Part shown: one piece after another, positions 23,942 to 32,300 of the stretch
Numbering within the stretch: position 1 is the stretch's first letter
Layout of the letters: each line of letters starts with the position of its first letter
Source of the DNA: Virgibacillus sp. NKC19-16
GTDB lineage: Bacteria; Bacillota; Bacilli; Bacillales; Amphibacillaceae
NCBI RefSeq assembly: GCF_021560035.1
Contig: NZ_CP074373.1
Location: 3,406,001 to 3,470,000, forward strand
Direction of reading: 5' to 3'
DNA length: 64,000 nucleotides
Translations under genes and position numbers: made by a program
Notes under the pieces: model-generated
Seen by the model: only the letters and a program-made list of their open reading frames with translations
What the model was told of the DNA's origin: nothing
The model's database searches: none

Positions 23942-24757
23942 TTATTTTAGAGCACCTTCTGTTAATCCTTTTTGCAACTTCCTTTGCCCAAAGAACAACA
24001 AGATTAATGTAGGGACAACGACGATAATCGCTCCTGCCATGATCACCCCCCAATCATTTAACTGTTCCTGTGTTTGTAATTGTTTTAACCCGATTTGTAC
24101 TGTCCGGACTGTATCATTTGTTGTTGTAAGCAACGGCCATAAATACTGATTCCATGAGGTTAAAAATCCGTATACCGCAAGTGTTAGCATACTGGTCCTC
24201 GACACCGGCAATACAACAGTTAAATAGAATTTGAATTCACCCATTCCGGCGATTTGACTTGCTTCTTTTAGTTCTTTTGGTATTTGTTTAAAATTCTGCC
24301 GCAGCAAAAATGTACCAAATGCCATTGCAAAGAACGGCACCGTTAATCCCGGGTATGTATCTATCCAGCCCAAATCACGGACGGTATGAAAGTTGGCAAT
24401 TACTGATGCTTCAAAGGGAATCATCATGGTTGCAATAAAACAGAAAAACAGGAAATCCCTCCCTTTAAATTCAAGAAATACAAATGCATAAGCAGCCAAG
24501 CTGGATAAAATCAATTGCCCGATCATAATGACAATGGATATAACGAAGCTATTAAATAAATATTTTAATAAAGGAAATTGATTAAATGCTTTTATGTAAT
24601 TATCAAATGTAAGCGTAGAAGGCATACTTGCCGTCATGATATCCGCATTCGTCATAAAGCTCATCATAAAAGCCATGAATGTTGGGGCAAACACGACAAT
24701 GCCTGCTAGGATAAGCAATATATAGAAAATGACTTTTCTGCTGATTGGCATGGTCAT
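23942..24757 (-). CDS. ugpE: ABC importer permease (UgpE-like)
   Basis: The 271-residue permease has six helices and the EAA motif KELKEASQIAGMGEFKFY (about residue 180) that docks to the ATPase. The N-terminus MTMPISRKVIFYILLILAG fits MalG/UgpE-type subunits. Its ATG overlaps the ugpA stop by 4 bases (ATGA), showing translational coupling. Confidence 0.85.
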   Translation of the reverse strand: MTMPISRKVIFYILLILAGIVVFAPTFMAFMMSFMTNADIMTASMPSTLTFDNYIKAFNQFPLLKYLFNSFVISIVIMIGQLILSSLAAYAFVFLEFKGRDFLFFCFIATMMIPFEASVIANFHTVRDLGWIDTYPGLTVPFFAMAFGTFLLRQNFKQIPKELKEASQIAGMGEFKFYLTVVLPVSRTSMLTLAVYGFLTSWNQYLWPLLTTTNDTVRTVQIGLKQLQTQEQLNDWGVIMAGAIIVVVPTLILLFFGQRKLQKGLTEGALK

Positions 24758-25698
24758 TGATAATGAACCTTCCTTTCGCTGATTTTAAACTGTGCGATTG
24801 TCATCAACAAAATAATGATGAATAAGACTACTGCCTGTACACTTGCTGAACCGAATTGATAATTCATAAAAGCATCCCGGTAAATCGAATAAACGATTAA
24901 ATTTGTTTCATTCTGCGGCCCACCTTGAGTCAAAATGTCAATTTGACCAAATGTTTGAAAGGCATTAATCATCGTTACTGTAACCACAAAAAACAGCGTT
25001 GGTGACAACATAGGAATTGTAATACGACGAAGCTTATAAAAGTATCCAGCCCCATCGATATCAGCACTTTCATATAAATGACTGTCAATTGACTGCAAGC
25101 CGCCTAATAAAATTAGAAAAGTAAACCCAACATTCATCCAGATGGTTGTTATCGAAACAGCAATCAGTGCCCAAGCGGGATCCGTCAACCAGCCTATCGA
25201 TTCAAAGCCAAGTAGACCTATGATTTGATTCAGGAACCCAATGGAAGGGTGAAACAAATACAACCAAAACACAGATGCCGCTGCAACGGAAATCCCCATT
25301 GTCGACGAGTACATGGTGCGAAAGATCCCAATCCCTCTTAGCTTCTCATTTGCGATAACGGCTAAAAATAAGCTGATAATAACGGTAACCGGAACTGTAT
25401 ACAGCACAAATAATAAGGTCGACTGCAAGCTTTGCAGGAATATAGGTGATGTAAAAAGATTGATATAGTTTTCCCATCCGGCAAACACAGTTGGTGCACC
25501 GCTCGAATCCGTTAGAAAAAAACTTAAATAGATTGTGCGAATCATGGGGTAGAATAAAAAAACTGTAAATAAAATAATGGATGGCAGTAGAAACAGGATC
25601 CCTTTAACAAAATTCTTCATCCGTTGTTTCTTCTTCACCAGTTCAAAATCATCTTGCAACGCTTCATCTGACGCAAGGGCTGTCTGACTCATGCTCAT
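24754..25698 (-). CDS. ugpA: ABC importer permease (UgpA-like)
   Basis: The 314-residue MalF/UgpA-type permease has an N-terminal cytoplasmic stretch of about 30 residues and six helices, with an EAA-like motif around YESADIDGAGYFYK. Its start overlaps the ugpC stop by 4 bases and its stop overlaps ugpE, so three genes are coupled. Confidence 0.85.
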   Translation of the reverse strand: MSMSQTALASDEALQDDFELVKKKQRMKNFVKGILFLLPSIILFTVFLFYPMIRTIYLSFFLTDSSGAPTVFAGWENYINLFTSPIFLQSLQSTLLFVLYTVPVTVIISLFLAVIANEKLRGIGIFRTMYSSTMGISVAAASVFWLYLFHPSIGFLNQIIGLLGFESIGWLTDPAWALIAVSITTIWMNVGFTFLILLGGLQSIDSHLYESADIDGAGYFYKLRRITIPMLSPTLFFVVTVTMINAFQTFGQIDILTQGGPQNETNLIVYSIYRDAFMNYQFGSASVQAVVLFIIILLMTIAQFKISERKVHYQ

Positions 25699-26813
25699 AT
25701 CGCAACTACCTCTTGTTCTTGCCTTGCTGATGCAGATTTGATCAATAAACCTGTATCTGAATCAAAGAAGCATACATTTTCAATGGATATATGTACGCCC
25801 ACAATATCGCCTACTTGAACAGACCATTGCCCCGGCCATTTTGCTGTCCATAATTCAGACCCAACATCAAATGCAATCGATGTTTCATTGCCCAAATGTT
25901 CCACATTCACTACTTCTAAGTGATGGTTCGTACTTTCACTGCTTCCTGGCTGGAGATGCTCCGCTCTGATTCCAACGGTTAAATTTTTATCTCTCGGTAT
26001 GCTCTTTAATGTATCCGTATTTGCATTTATGTTCATGAAATCTTCCAGTATAATTTGCTTTCGGTCTTTTGAAAAAACAGCTTTTCCCAAATTCATCTTC
26101 GGAGATCCGATAAAAGAAGCAACAAATAAATTGGCTGGTTCATTATATAACGTAATTGGTTCACCAACCTGTTGAATTTTCCCTTCATTGAGAACCATTA
26201 TTCGGTCGCCCATGGTCATCGCTTCAACCTGATCATGTGTGACATAAACCATAGTCATCCCCAGCCTTTTTTGCAGCCGTTTAATTTCAATTCGCATATG
26301 TGACCGCAGTTTAGCGTCGAGGTTAGAAAGCGGTTCATCCATCAAACAAAGCGGTGCTTCACTTACAACAGATCTTGCCAGTGCCACACGCTGCCGCTGT
26401 CCACCGGAAAGTTCTTTCGGCTTGCGCTCCAGGAATTCACTCAATCCCATCATATCCGCTGTTTCTTTCAATTTTCGCTGTTGTTCCTGCTTATCAACCT
26501 TCTTTGCGCGTAAGCCGAACAGAATATTTTGCTCTACCGTTAAATGCGGATATAACGCATAATTTTGAAAGACCATGGATAGATTTCTATCCTTTGGCGG
26601 GATATGATTCACAACCCGTTCACTTATTTTTAATACCCCTCCTGAAATCTCCTCAAGTCCTGCAATCATTCGAAGCAACGTACTTTTTCCGGAACCGGAA
26701 GGCCCAACAAGAACAAAGAATTCTCCCTTTTCAATGGCTAAATTGATTTCATCCAGGACCTTGCTCTGCTTATCATAGGACTTTGAAATATCAATCAGTT
26801 CGATTTGCTGCAT
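25695..26813 (-). CDS. ugpC: ABC importer ATPase (UgpC/MsmX-like)
   Basis: The 372-residue ATPase has Walker A GPSGSGKST, signature LSGGQRQRVALAR, Walker B LCLMDEPLSNLDAKLR and H-loop VTHDQVEAMTM, plus a C-terminal OB-type regulatory domain (about residues 240-360), as in MalK/UgpC. It is the first gene of the operon ugpC-A-E-B followed by two GDPDs. AAAGGAGG precedes the ATG. A Pho-box-like array lies about 75 bases upstream. Confidence 0.9.
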   Translation of the reverse strand: MQQIELIDISKSYDKQSKVLDEINLAIEKGEFFVLVGPSGSGKSTLLRMIAGLEEISGGVLKISERVVNHIPPKDRNLSMVFQNYALYPHLTVEQNILFGLRAKKVDKQEQQRKLKETADMMGLSEFLERKPKELSGGQRQRVALARSVVSEAPLCLMDEPLSNLDAKLRSHMRIEIKRLQKRLGMTMVYVTHDQVEAMTMGDRIMVLNEGKIQQVGEPITLYNEPANLFVASFIGSPKMNLGKAVFSKDRKQIILEDFMNINANTDTLKSIPRDKNLTVGIRAEHLQPGSSESTNHHLEVVNVEHLGNETSIAFDVGSELWTAKWPGQWSVQVGDIVGVHISIENVCFFDSDTGLLIKSASARQEQEVVAI

Positions 26814-26867
26814 GCGATAACCTCCTTTTCACATACATTAAAACATATCTGATTCATTCAGATTTAA

Positions 26868-26926
26868 AATTTACAGTTTTCATACAATAAGTTAAATTTA
26901 AATTAATAAAGTTAATATAACTTTAA
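26868..26926 (-). promoter_or_regulatory. Pho-box-like hexamer array upstream of the ugp operon
   Basis: On the minus strand four hexamers TTAAAG, TTAACT, TTAATT and TTAACT start 11, 9 and 11 bp apart (26926 to 26890). They resemble the TTAACA repeats bound by phosphorylated PhoP. A TAAATT that could serve as -10 lies 16 bp downstream (26868-26873). The region is AT-rich, so chance similarity is possible. Confidence 0.4.
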
Positions 26927-27116
26927 AATTAGTTTCGTGGGGATTATTTTAACAGTTAATGAGGGAAGAACCTTTGGGGGATGAATTAAGTAGTTCACTT
27001 ACTGACAGGCGGAAACTTATTAAAAAGCAATATTTTCAGATTATTATTAGTAGGCTAATTAACAATGAAATTAGCGCATTAAAAACATTGCTTTATGGTG
27101 AGGGTTTTGATATAAA

Positions 27117-27157
27117 AATGAAACAGCTCAGTTCACATTTTACTGAGCTGTTTCATT
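27117..27157 (-). terminator. Strong terminator after the gene at 27201
   Basis: AATGAAACAGCTCAGT / ACTGAGCTGTTTCATT is a perfect 16-bp stem with a 9-base loop; the minus strand continues TTTTAT. No credible plus-strand gene needs it. Confidence 0.9.
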
Positions 27158-27200
27158 TATTTATTTTCATTGTTCTGCAATCGCGCCCGTTGAAAAACTC

Positions 27201-27521
27201 TTATGGTTCTTGAAAACCTACCTTTGCAACAAAAAACAAAACAGAGTACATAATCAACGCGAGTAGGTTTAACAAAATCAAACTTATTCTTAAATCGCCT
27301 TTAATTCCGAACCATCCAAGTATGACTCCCAATGCCCCCAACACAAAAGGTAAAAGCAGACTTATGTCTATTACCTTATCACTCCAAAACAAGGAGGTAA
27401 GCAACAAAAAGAAGACCAGAGACAATAATGAAAAACATTTCTCTATTGCCTTTGATTTTCTTTTTAATATAAAATAGTAGCCCGCTATTAAAAAAACAGC
27501 TAATAAAATAAACCAATACAT
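27201..27521 (-). CDS. Small membrane protein (106 aa)
   Basis: Four hydrophobic segments cover most of the sequence, with a basic stretch KRKSKAIEK after the first. No family was recognised. ATG 27521 is chosen because GGTGGAG lies 6 bases upstream; a GTG at 27533 overlaps that site. It lies next to another small membrane protein gene of the same orientation. Confidence 0.55.
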   Translation of the reverse strand: MYWFILLAVFLIAGYYFILKRKSKAIEKCFSLLSLVFFLLLTSLFWSDKVIDISLLLPFVLGALGVILGWFGIKGDLRISLILLNLLALIMYSVLFFVAKVGFQEP

Positions 27522-27650
27522 TATGCACTCCACCTTTAAAAGCTTATACTACAATCTGGCCCTACTCAGAAAGAACCTTCTTATTCCAGAATGGCACCCG
27601 TTAAAGGAATAAAGGTTAGGAACAAGAATAAGATAACCATCTAATTCATT

Positions 27651-27887
27651 TTAATTTGCTGATTTTTTTCGTTCGTTTCTATATACAAAAATAAGACCTG
27701 CACTACAAAGCATAAACATAGTTAAAAAGCTACGATCTCCAAGGTTATTTAAATTAGTCACAAGAGCGAACAGCAAGGCAGCCATACCTAAACCAACGAG
27801 CAAGTTTTTTCTATTCTTACTAAATACACGTGACAATAACCAAATCCCTAAAAGTACCACAACAAATATACCAACTTGAATAAACAA
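27651..27887 (-). CDS. Small membrane protein (78 aa), TTG start
   Basis: Three short hydrophobic segments and a basic tail YRNERKKSAN. The TTG start has AAGGGTG about 5 bases upstream. No family was recognised. It is the gene closest to the left end of the IS110 element. Confidence 0.5.
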   Translation of the reverse strand: MFIQVGIFVVVLLGIWLLSRVFSKNRKNLLVGLGMAALLFALVTNLNNLGDRSFLTMFMLCSAGLIFVYRNERKKSAN

Positions 27888-28031
27888 ATCGACACCCTTT
27901 TTTAAGTTTTCTCTTATAGCAATTTGTTTAACATAATTATTTCCAATACCTGTCCCTCGGTCTTCTTACACAACTTTTATTCCACCAAATGGCCCTATCG
28001 TATTATATGGTAGCCAGTCATTGTACTGGTT

Positions 28032-28050
28032 GACCTATTTTTAATAGGTT
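28032..28050 (+). terminator. Hairpin near the IS110 left end
   Basis: ACCTATT-TTT-AATAGGT followed by TTTATT. It would block readthrough into the element from outside. Confidence 0.55.
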
Positions 28051-28058
28051 TTATTATT

Positions 28059-28200
28059 GAGGAAGCCGGGGTAGGACGAAATGGCCCGTGGGACTTGATC
28101 CCGTCCGTAATACTGTCCACCCCTTCCTTGTAGAAACATGTTTGAGGCTGGTTGGGACATGATCCCGCATAACAAGCGAAGCTATGAAACTACAAGTGGT
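28059..28200 (+). ncRNA. Candidate bridge RNA (seekRNA) of the IS110 element
   Basis: IS110-group elements encode a guide RNA between the left end and the transposase start. Here a stem AGGAA...GGGGT / ACCCC...TTCCT (28060-28129) carries a large internal loop with GGGACTTGATCCC (28090-28102). A second structured region holds GGGACATGATCCC (28154-28166), 64 bp on. Two loops sharing nearly the same core is what is expected of target- and donor-binding loops. CATGTCC near 29511, at the right end, is complementary to part of the second loop. Boundaries are estimates. Confidence 0.6.
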
Positions 28201-28244
28201 ATAGGGGCGTACCGGCGAATCTATTAAAGGAGTTGTGATCACAT

Positions 28245-29447
28245 ATGGACCCTGTTATCGGCCTGGATATCGCAAAAGGAGAAAGCCAGGTCCAAGCCTT
28301 TTTACAAAGGAAAGAGGCTTATAAACAAAGCTTTAAATTTAAACACGATTTACAAGGACTTCATGATTTTTATCAGTTTTATCAGGAAGTGGAACGGGTT
28401 TCTGGCCAACCTCCGGCTGTCATCTTTGAATCCACGGGGCACTATCATGAGCCTGTGCTCCAATTTCTTGAAGAGCATGGCATAACATATTATTTGATTA
28501 ACCCAGTGGTTTCCTCTGAAGCCAAAAAAACCAGTTTGCGCAAAGTAAAAACGGACAAAATCGATGCATTCCATCTGGGTGAGCTTTACTATAAAGAAGA
28601 TTTGGAAGTTTTTCAGAGGAAAACCGAGCAATACTTGAATCTGCGTCAATTAACCAGGCAGCACAGCGCTTTAACGAATAGTTATGTTGATATCAAGCTT
28701 CAGTTTCAGGCTGTTGTGGATCAGATTTTCCCAGAATATCATGGTGTTTTTAGTGACCTTTATGGCAACCTCTCGTTGAACACCTTACTGCAGTATCCGA
28801 CTTCTTTGGATACTCAAAACGTTTCTCAACAGGCTTTGGCCATGGAGATGCGTCAATTTGGGGCAAGGCGTTCCTATGCATGGTTTTTGCATAAAGCAGC
28901 TCAATTAAAAGATGCCGCAGAACGTAATCCCTTTCAACATCCTGTTAATCAAGGTCAGCTTATCAGCTTGCGACTGTATATCCAGATGCTTTTTCAATAC
29001 CAAGAGCACCTATCCAAGTTAAAAAAGGAGATAGATACACTGGCTCAATCCTTTGAAGACTATGAATTGACTCGATCTATTCCCGGGATCGGGGAAAAGA
29101 TTGCGGCAACAATCATCTCCGAAATTGGGGGAATTGGTCAGTTTGAACGGCCTAAGCAACTGGCTGCCTATGCTGGGGTAGACCCAGCAGTCTTCGAATC
29201 AGGTAAATATAAGGCTGCCATCAACCGCATCACGAAAAGGGGATCATCAAGATTACGTCAGGCCCTTTATACGGCTGTGCAATGCGGCCTGGCCAAAAAT
29301 CGCAATAAAAAACTGATAGTCTTTTATGATCGCAAAAGAAACGAGGGCAAACCTCACAAGGTTGCTATGATTGCCTGTGCTAATAAACTCATTCACTGGA
29401 TTCATGCCATGTTAAAACATCAAGAAGTCTTTGTAGATCAACCTTAA
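28245..29447 (+). CDS. IS110-family transposase (recombinase)
   Basis: The 400-residue protein has an N-terminal RuvC-like DEDD domain (VIGLDIAKGESQVQAF, IFESTGHYHEPV, VKTDKIDAFHLGEL) and a C-terminal Transposase_20 domain with TRSIPGIGEKIAATIISEIG and the catalytic Ser region RITKRGSSRLRQALY. It appears full length and intact. AAAGGAG lies 12 bases before the ATG, a long spacing. Codon usage looks normal for the window. Confidence 0.95.
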   Translation: MDPVIGLDIAKGESQVQAFLQRKEAYKQSFKFKHDLQGLHDFYQFYQEVERVSGQPPAVIFESTGHYHEPVLQFLEEHGITYYLINPVVSSEAKKTSLRKVKTDKIDAFHLGELYYKEDLEVFQRKTEQYLNLRQLTRQHSALTNSYVDIKLQFQAVVDQIFPEYHGVFSDLYGNLSLNTLLQYPTSLDTQNVSQQALAMEMRQFGARRSYAWFLHKAAQLKDAAERNPFQHPVNQGQLISLRLYIQMLFQYQEHLSKLKKEIDTLAQSFEDYELTRSIPGIGEKIAATIISEIGGIGQFERPKQLAAYAGVDPAVFESGKYKAAINRITKRGSSRLRQALYTAVQCGLAKNRNKKLIVFYDRKRNEGKPHKVAMIACANKLIHWIHAMLKHQEVFVDQP

Positions 29448-29520
29448 AAATGATTTAAATTAACAATATTCCGAAACCTTATCGATACAACGGTAAGGTT
29501 ATTTGGCATGTCCAATTTTA

Positions 29521-29886
29521 GTGTAACATGTTTCATTGAACTTTTTTACCTTTAAATGTTGACAACTATTAGCTGGTATTGTTGCATAAAATTTAAAACC
29601 CAGAATGTTTAATTCAATTTCACTTTGTTACAATCTTTAGCTTAATTTTAACATAAATATTCAGAATACCCGGCTAAAATCATTAAAATGCGCTCTCTTT
29701 TTGCGCAAAGACAAATTAACTGCTTGTATTGGAAGGTGTTTTAACATAGAAATTATAATCCGTTTACTTTTAAAGAGGTGACAATATTTAATCTCACTTT
29801 GTTTTTATCGTACTAATATAAATTATGTTTTTTTCATTCAAACGTTGTTATACCAGCACTATAAGCATTGCTTTTAATACCAAAAA
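29521..29886. other. AT-rich intergenic stretch after the IS110 element, nothing recognised
   Basis: No reading frame with a ribosome site and no family A or B repeat were found. It may contain the right flank of the insertion, but the sequence shows no duplicated target. Confidence 0.4.
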
Positions 29887-29939
29887 TCCTTATAATTAGG
29901 AAATGGTATTCTTTAACCAAATTCCTCTAATTATAAGGA
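29887..29939 (-). terminator. Terminator of the DUF488 gene
   Basis: TCCTTATAATTAG / CTAATTATAAGGA is a perfect 13-bp stem, followed on the minus strand by TTTTTGG. Confidence 0.8.
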
Positions 29940-29982
29940 CTATCCTGAATTAGGATCGTTTTATAGCATATTCTCCATCCAC

Positions 29983-30345
29983 TTATTGCCTGTCCAATAT
30001 CTCTTTCAACACCCTCGCCTGATTATACTCCTCATCCTTGGCGGCAAATAACAAGGTCACGTTTTTATCATGTTCTTTTGTAATTTCTTTAAGTTTCTCC
30101 AATTCTTCCTGCTGTTCGCCGTTTTCAAGCTCTTCTTTGTATTTTTTCTTAAACTCCTCATATTTATCTGGATCATGACCAAACCATTTTCGCAGGTCAT
30201 TGGACGGCCCGACTTCTTTCATCCAATGATCCAGTTTTGCATCCTCTTTTGAAATACCTCTAGGCCACACACGATCAACTAATACGCGAACACCATCATT
30301 CTCCGTCGATTCTTTATCATAAATTCTTTTTATTTTTACTGGCAT
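29983..30345 (-). CDS. DUF488 family protein (YeaO-like)
   Basis: The 120-residue protein has the typical DUF488 opening (IKRIYDKES...) and the motifs VDRVWPRGISKEDA, LRKWFGHDP and VTLLFAAKDEEYNQA. Function is not established for this family. ATG 30345 is chosen because GGGAGG lies 8 bases upstream; the longer frame to 30429 reads through a family-B-like hairpin and lacks a site. Single gene with its own terminator. Confidence 0.9.
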   Translation of the reverse strand: MPVKIKRIYDKESTENDGVRVLVDRVWPRGISKEDAKLDHWMKEVGPSNDLRKWFGHDPDKYEEFKKKYKEELENGEQQEELEKLKEITKEHDKNVTLLFAAKDEEYNQARVLKEILDRQ

Positions 30346-30397
30346 TTTAATACCTCCCTTCTTATACATTACCCGGTTTATGAAAAAATTACACTGT

Positions 30398-30436
30398 GGG
30401 GTCTGGCCTTTATTGCACTGGTAAAGCACAGACCCC
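30398..30436. repeat. Palindrome related to family B (partial)
   Basis: GGGGTCTG / CAGACCCC is a perfect 8-bp stem. The outer arms match those of the family B copy at 32238 (GGGTCTG / CAGACCC), but the loop differs. It sits just after the DUF3307 gene, where it can act as terminator. Confidence 0.6.
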
Positions 30437-30451
30437 TTATATCAAATGACT

Positions 30452-31324
30452 TCAAATAATCCTCAGCCCAATATAACCAATACAAACTGCTGATACGATA
30501 CTCAGCAACGTGCCTACTAAATAATATTCGGCAAATCGCTTATCATCAAATTGCTTAAATCTTGTAATTGATTTAATAGCAACAAGTAGTGCAATACCGG
30601 TTAAAGATTCGTTGACTACAAAAATCATGATTAATATTCGTTCGAGAATACCAATATATCTTCCCAGGTTCTTATGCTCTTGTTGATATTCAATCGTGAT
30701 ACGTGTGGTTGTCTTCATACTTGATGTACTATTATTCTCTTCTACTTCCTTTTCCTCTACCTTCATATCCGTTGTAGATGAAGGTGGCGTGAGATTTTTG
30801 AGAAGAATGGATAAAAGATAGGAAATGCCAAATGTGTTGATGAGAACCAGTATCACCATGGCTAAAAGTTTTTCAAAGTCTGATAGGGATAAACCTTCAA
30901 ACAATAACAAATAGAGACCTTCCGCCCAAAAAATTAATGAATCTGGTAGGATATCGAACACAGTAAGAACAATAGCAATTGTCATTATGTGTAAAACCTG
31001 ATCGAAACTATATATCAATGCTTTTCTTTTTTGTGATATCAATCTGCTTTTAAGAAGCAGCTTCAGGAAATCGATGCCAAAATGGGTGACACCAATGATA
31101 AAAATCATACTACTAAAAGCAATTATTGTATGAACGCTGATTTCTTTCTGCCATAAAAGCCAGGGGACAACAAGAATCACATACGTTGTCAGGTGGATTC
31201 CGACGTGTAACAACAATGCTCTTATTCGTGTTGCCTTCAAATTTTTCCCGGTGTTCATCCAATCTGGCTCTAACAAAAAATCTGCGGTGAAATGCCCCAG
31301 GCATAACAATAAGAAATAAGCCAT
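30452..31324 (-). CDS. DUF3307 membrane protein
   Basis: The 290-residue protein opens with the DUF3307 motif LGHFTADFLLEPDWMN, has about seven membrane helices and contains a hydrophilic insert (about residues 175-215) rich in E, S and T. These proteins often pair with a SatD-type regulator, as here: the start lies 7 bases after the SatD-like gene. The molecular function is unknown. Confidence 0.8.
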   Translation of the reverse strand: MAYFLLLCLGHFTADFLLEPDWMNTGKNLKATRIRALLLHVGIHLTTYVILVVPWLLWQKEISVHTIIAFSSMIFIIGVTHFGIDFLKLLLKSRLISQKRKALIYSFDQVLHIMTIAIVLTVFDILPDSLIFWAEGLYLLLFEGLSLSDFEKLLAMVILVLINTFGISYLLSILLKNLTPPSSTTDMKVEEKEVEENNSTSSMKTTTRITIEYQQEHKNLGRYIGILERILIMIFVVNESLTGIALLVAIKSITRFKQFDDKRFAEYYLVGTLLSIVSAVCIGYIGLRII

Positions 31325-31331
31325 TATTCCT

Positions 31332-32030
31332 CTAACCTTTCTTTTCTAATAGTTCCTGGAATGCATCCAGTAATTCCCGAAGACTTTTTTCCATTTCATT
31401 GACCAGTTCATAATTTGCAGCTGATAAATGGTTGTGAATGCTTGCTTTTGGATTTTTATATCCCAAGGACTTACCAATCTCCTCAAAAGTTTGGTTCGAC
31501 TGTTGTTTTACCTTTTTTATGATTTCACGCTGCTTATCACTTCTTTTGTTCCGGTACATCCTTATCGTGTAAACCAACTGATTGATCGCCTGATAGGGAA
31601 CGTCTTCCGAATAATAAAAGATTTTATTGTCCCATTCTTTATTCCAGACAGTTGCTTCTTCGTTATTTTGCTTGATGAATGTATCTCTTGCCTCTACAGC
31701 ATTGATAATTGCACTTCCATTGGAAATGTGTTCATTATTTTTTATTTTTGTGTCAATTTTTCCAAGACCACAGCCAATATAAAAGGATAGACCTTTCTTT
31801 TTTTCCACAATGTTGCTAATCTTGTCGATTGCTTTGTAACTGTCTGAAAAACGGTAAAATACACCGACTAATTCATCTCCGTTCCTGATACGAAAAGGCA
31901 TCAGCATACTGTATGACAGCATACTATTTAATTTATCCCTGAGAAAGAGCAGCGTCTCTTCAACCCCTCGAAGATCCATCTTCCGTGAGTTCACCACGTC
32001 CAGTGCCAGGCAGGCATAATATTCTTTCAC
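31332..32030 (-). CDS. SatD family protein
   Basis: The protein (232 aa from GTG 32030) has an N-terminal domain of the SatD type (YYACLALDVVNSRKM..., FRIRNGDELVGVF, FYIGCGLGKIDT), in arrangement reminiscent of nucleotide-cyclase-like folds, and a C-terminal helix-turn-helix (QTFEEIGKSLGYKNPKASIHNHL). GGAGG is 12 bases before GTG 32030 and overlaps an earlier TTG at 32048, so the start is uncertain by six codons. It is operonic with the DUF3307 gene. A 21-bp palindrome upstream may be its operator. Confidence 0.75.
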   Translation of the reverse strand: MKEYYACLALDVVNSRKMDLRGVEETLLFLRDKLNSMLSYSMLMPFRIRNGDELVGVFYRFSDSYKAIDKISNIVEKKKGLSFYIGCGLGKIDTKIKNNEHISNGSAIINAVEARDTFIKQNNEEATVWNKEWDNKIFYYSEDVPYQAINQLVYTIRMYRNKRSDKQREIIKKVKQQSNQTFEEIGKSLGYKNPKASIHNHLSAANYELVNEMEKSLRELLDAFQELLEKKG

Positions 32031-32101
32031 GTCGCAATTCACCTCCAAGTTGTACTCTAAAATGAAAAATACATATATTTTATAAAGTATACGTAATTTC
32101 C

Positions 32102-32122
32102 ATATACTAATTATAAGTATAT
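32102..32122. promoter_or_regulatory. 21-bp palindrome upstream of the satD-like gene
   Basis: ATATACT-AATTATA-AGTATAT is a perfect inverted repeat of 7-bp arms, 72 bp before the GTG. It is a candidate operator for the helix-turn-helix of the SatD-like protein. Confidence 0.4.
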
Positions 32123-32237
32123 CATTTTCCCATATCTATATCAATTCAGCTACAACTGATGGGAACGATCAATCAAAAACGTGAATCATGAGAACAAAAT
32201 ACAATGATGGAAACACCTTAGAAGAAGAGTTTAAAAA

Positions 32238-32287
32238 GGGTCTGTCCCGCACCACGCTAACGCTTTAACGCAGTAAGAGACAGACCC
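32238..32287. repeat. Family B dispersed palindrome, copy 3
   Basis: GGGTCTGTC / GACAGACCC form the outer stem; the inside reads CCGCACCACGCTAACGCTTT, close to copy 1 (CCTCACCACGCTAATGCTTT). It follows the pgcA stop codon and probably terminates that gene. Confidence 0.85.
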
Positions 32288-32300
32288 CATTAAACAAAAC

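Larger units (their letters stand above)
27980..29520 (+). mobile_element. IS110-family insertion sequence
   Basis: The element comprises a structured leader (about 28030-28240), the transposase gene, and a short 3' end with a hairpin AACCTTA / TAAGGTT at about 29475-29500. IS110 elements lack terminal inverted repeats and often lack target duplications, so the ends cannot be fixed from one copy; both coordinates are estimates. Confidence 0.75.

Noticed and set aside
26959-27213. Plus-strand frame of 84 codons before the gene at 27201
   Set aside because: No ribosome site, and the second half reads through a perfect 16-bp terminator stem that serves the minus-strand gene.
29448-29600. Exact right end and target duplication of IS110
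   Set aside because: IS110 elements have no inverted ends and often no duplication; a single copy does not allow the boundary to be set.
30346-30429. N-terminal extension of the DUF488 protein
   Set aside because: It reads into a family-B-like hairpin and lacks a ribosome site; ATG 30345 has a strong one and matches the family start.
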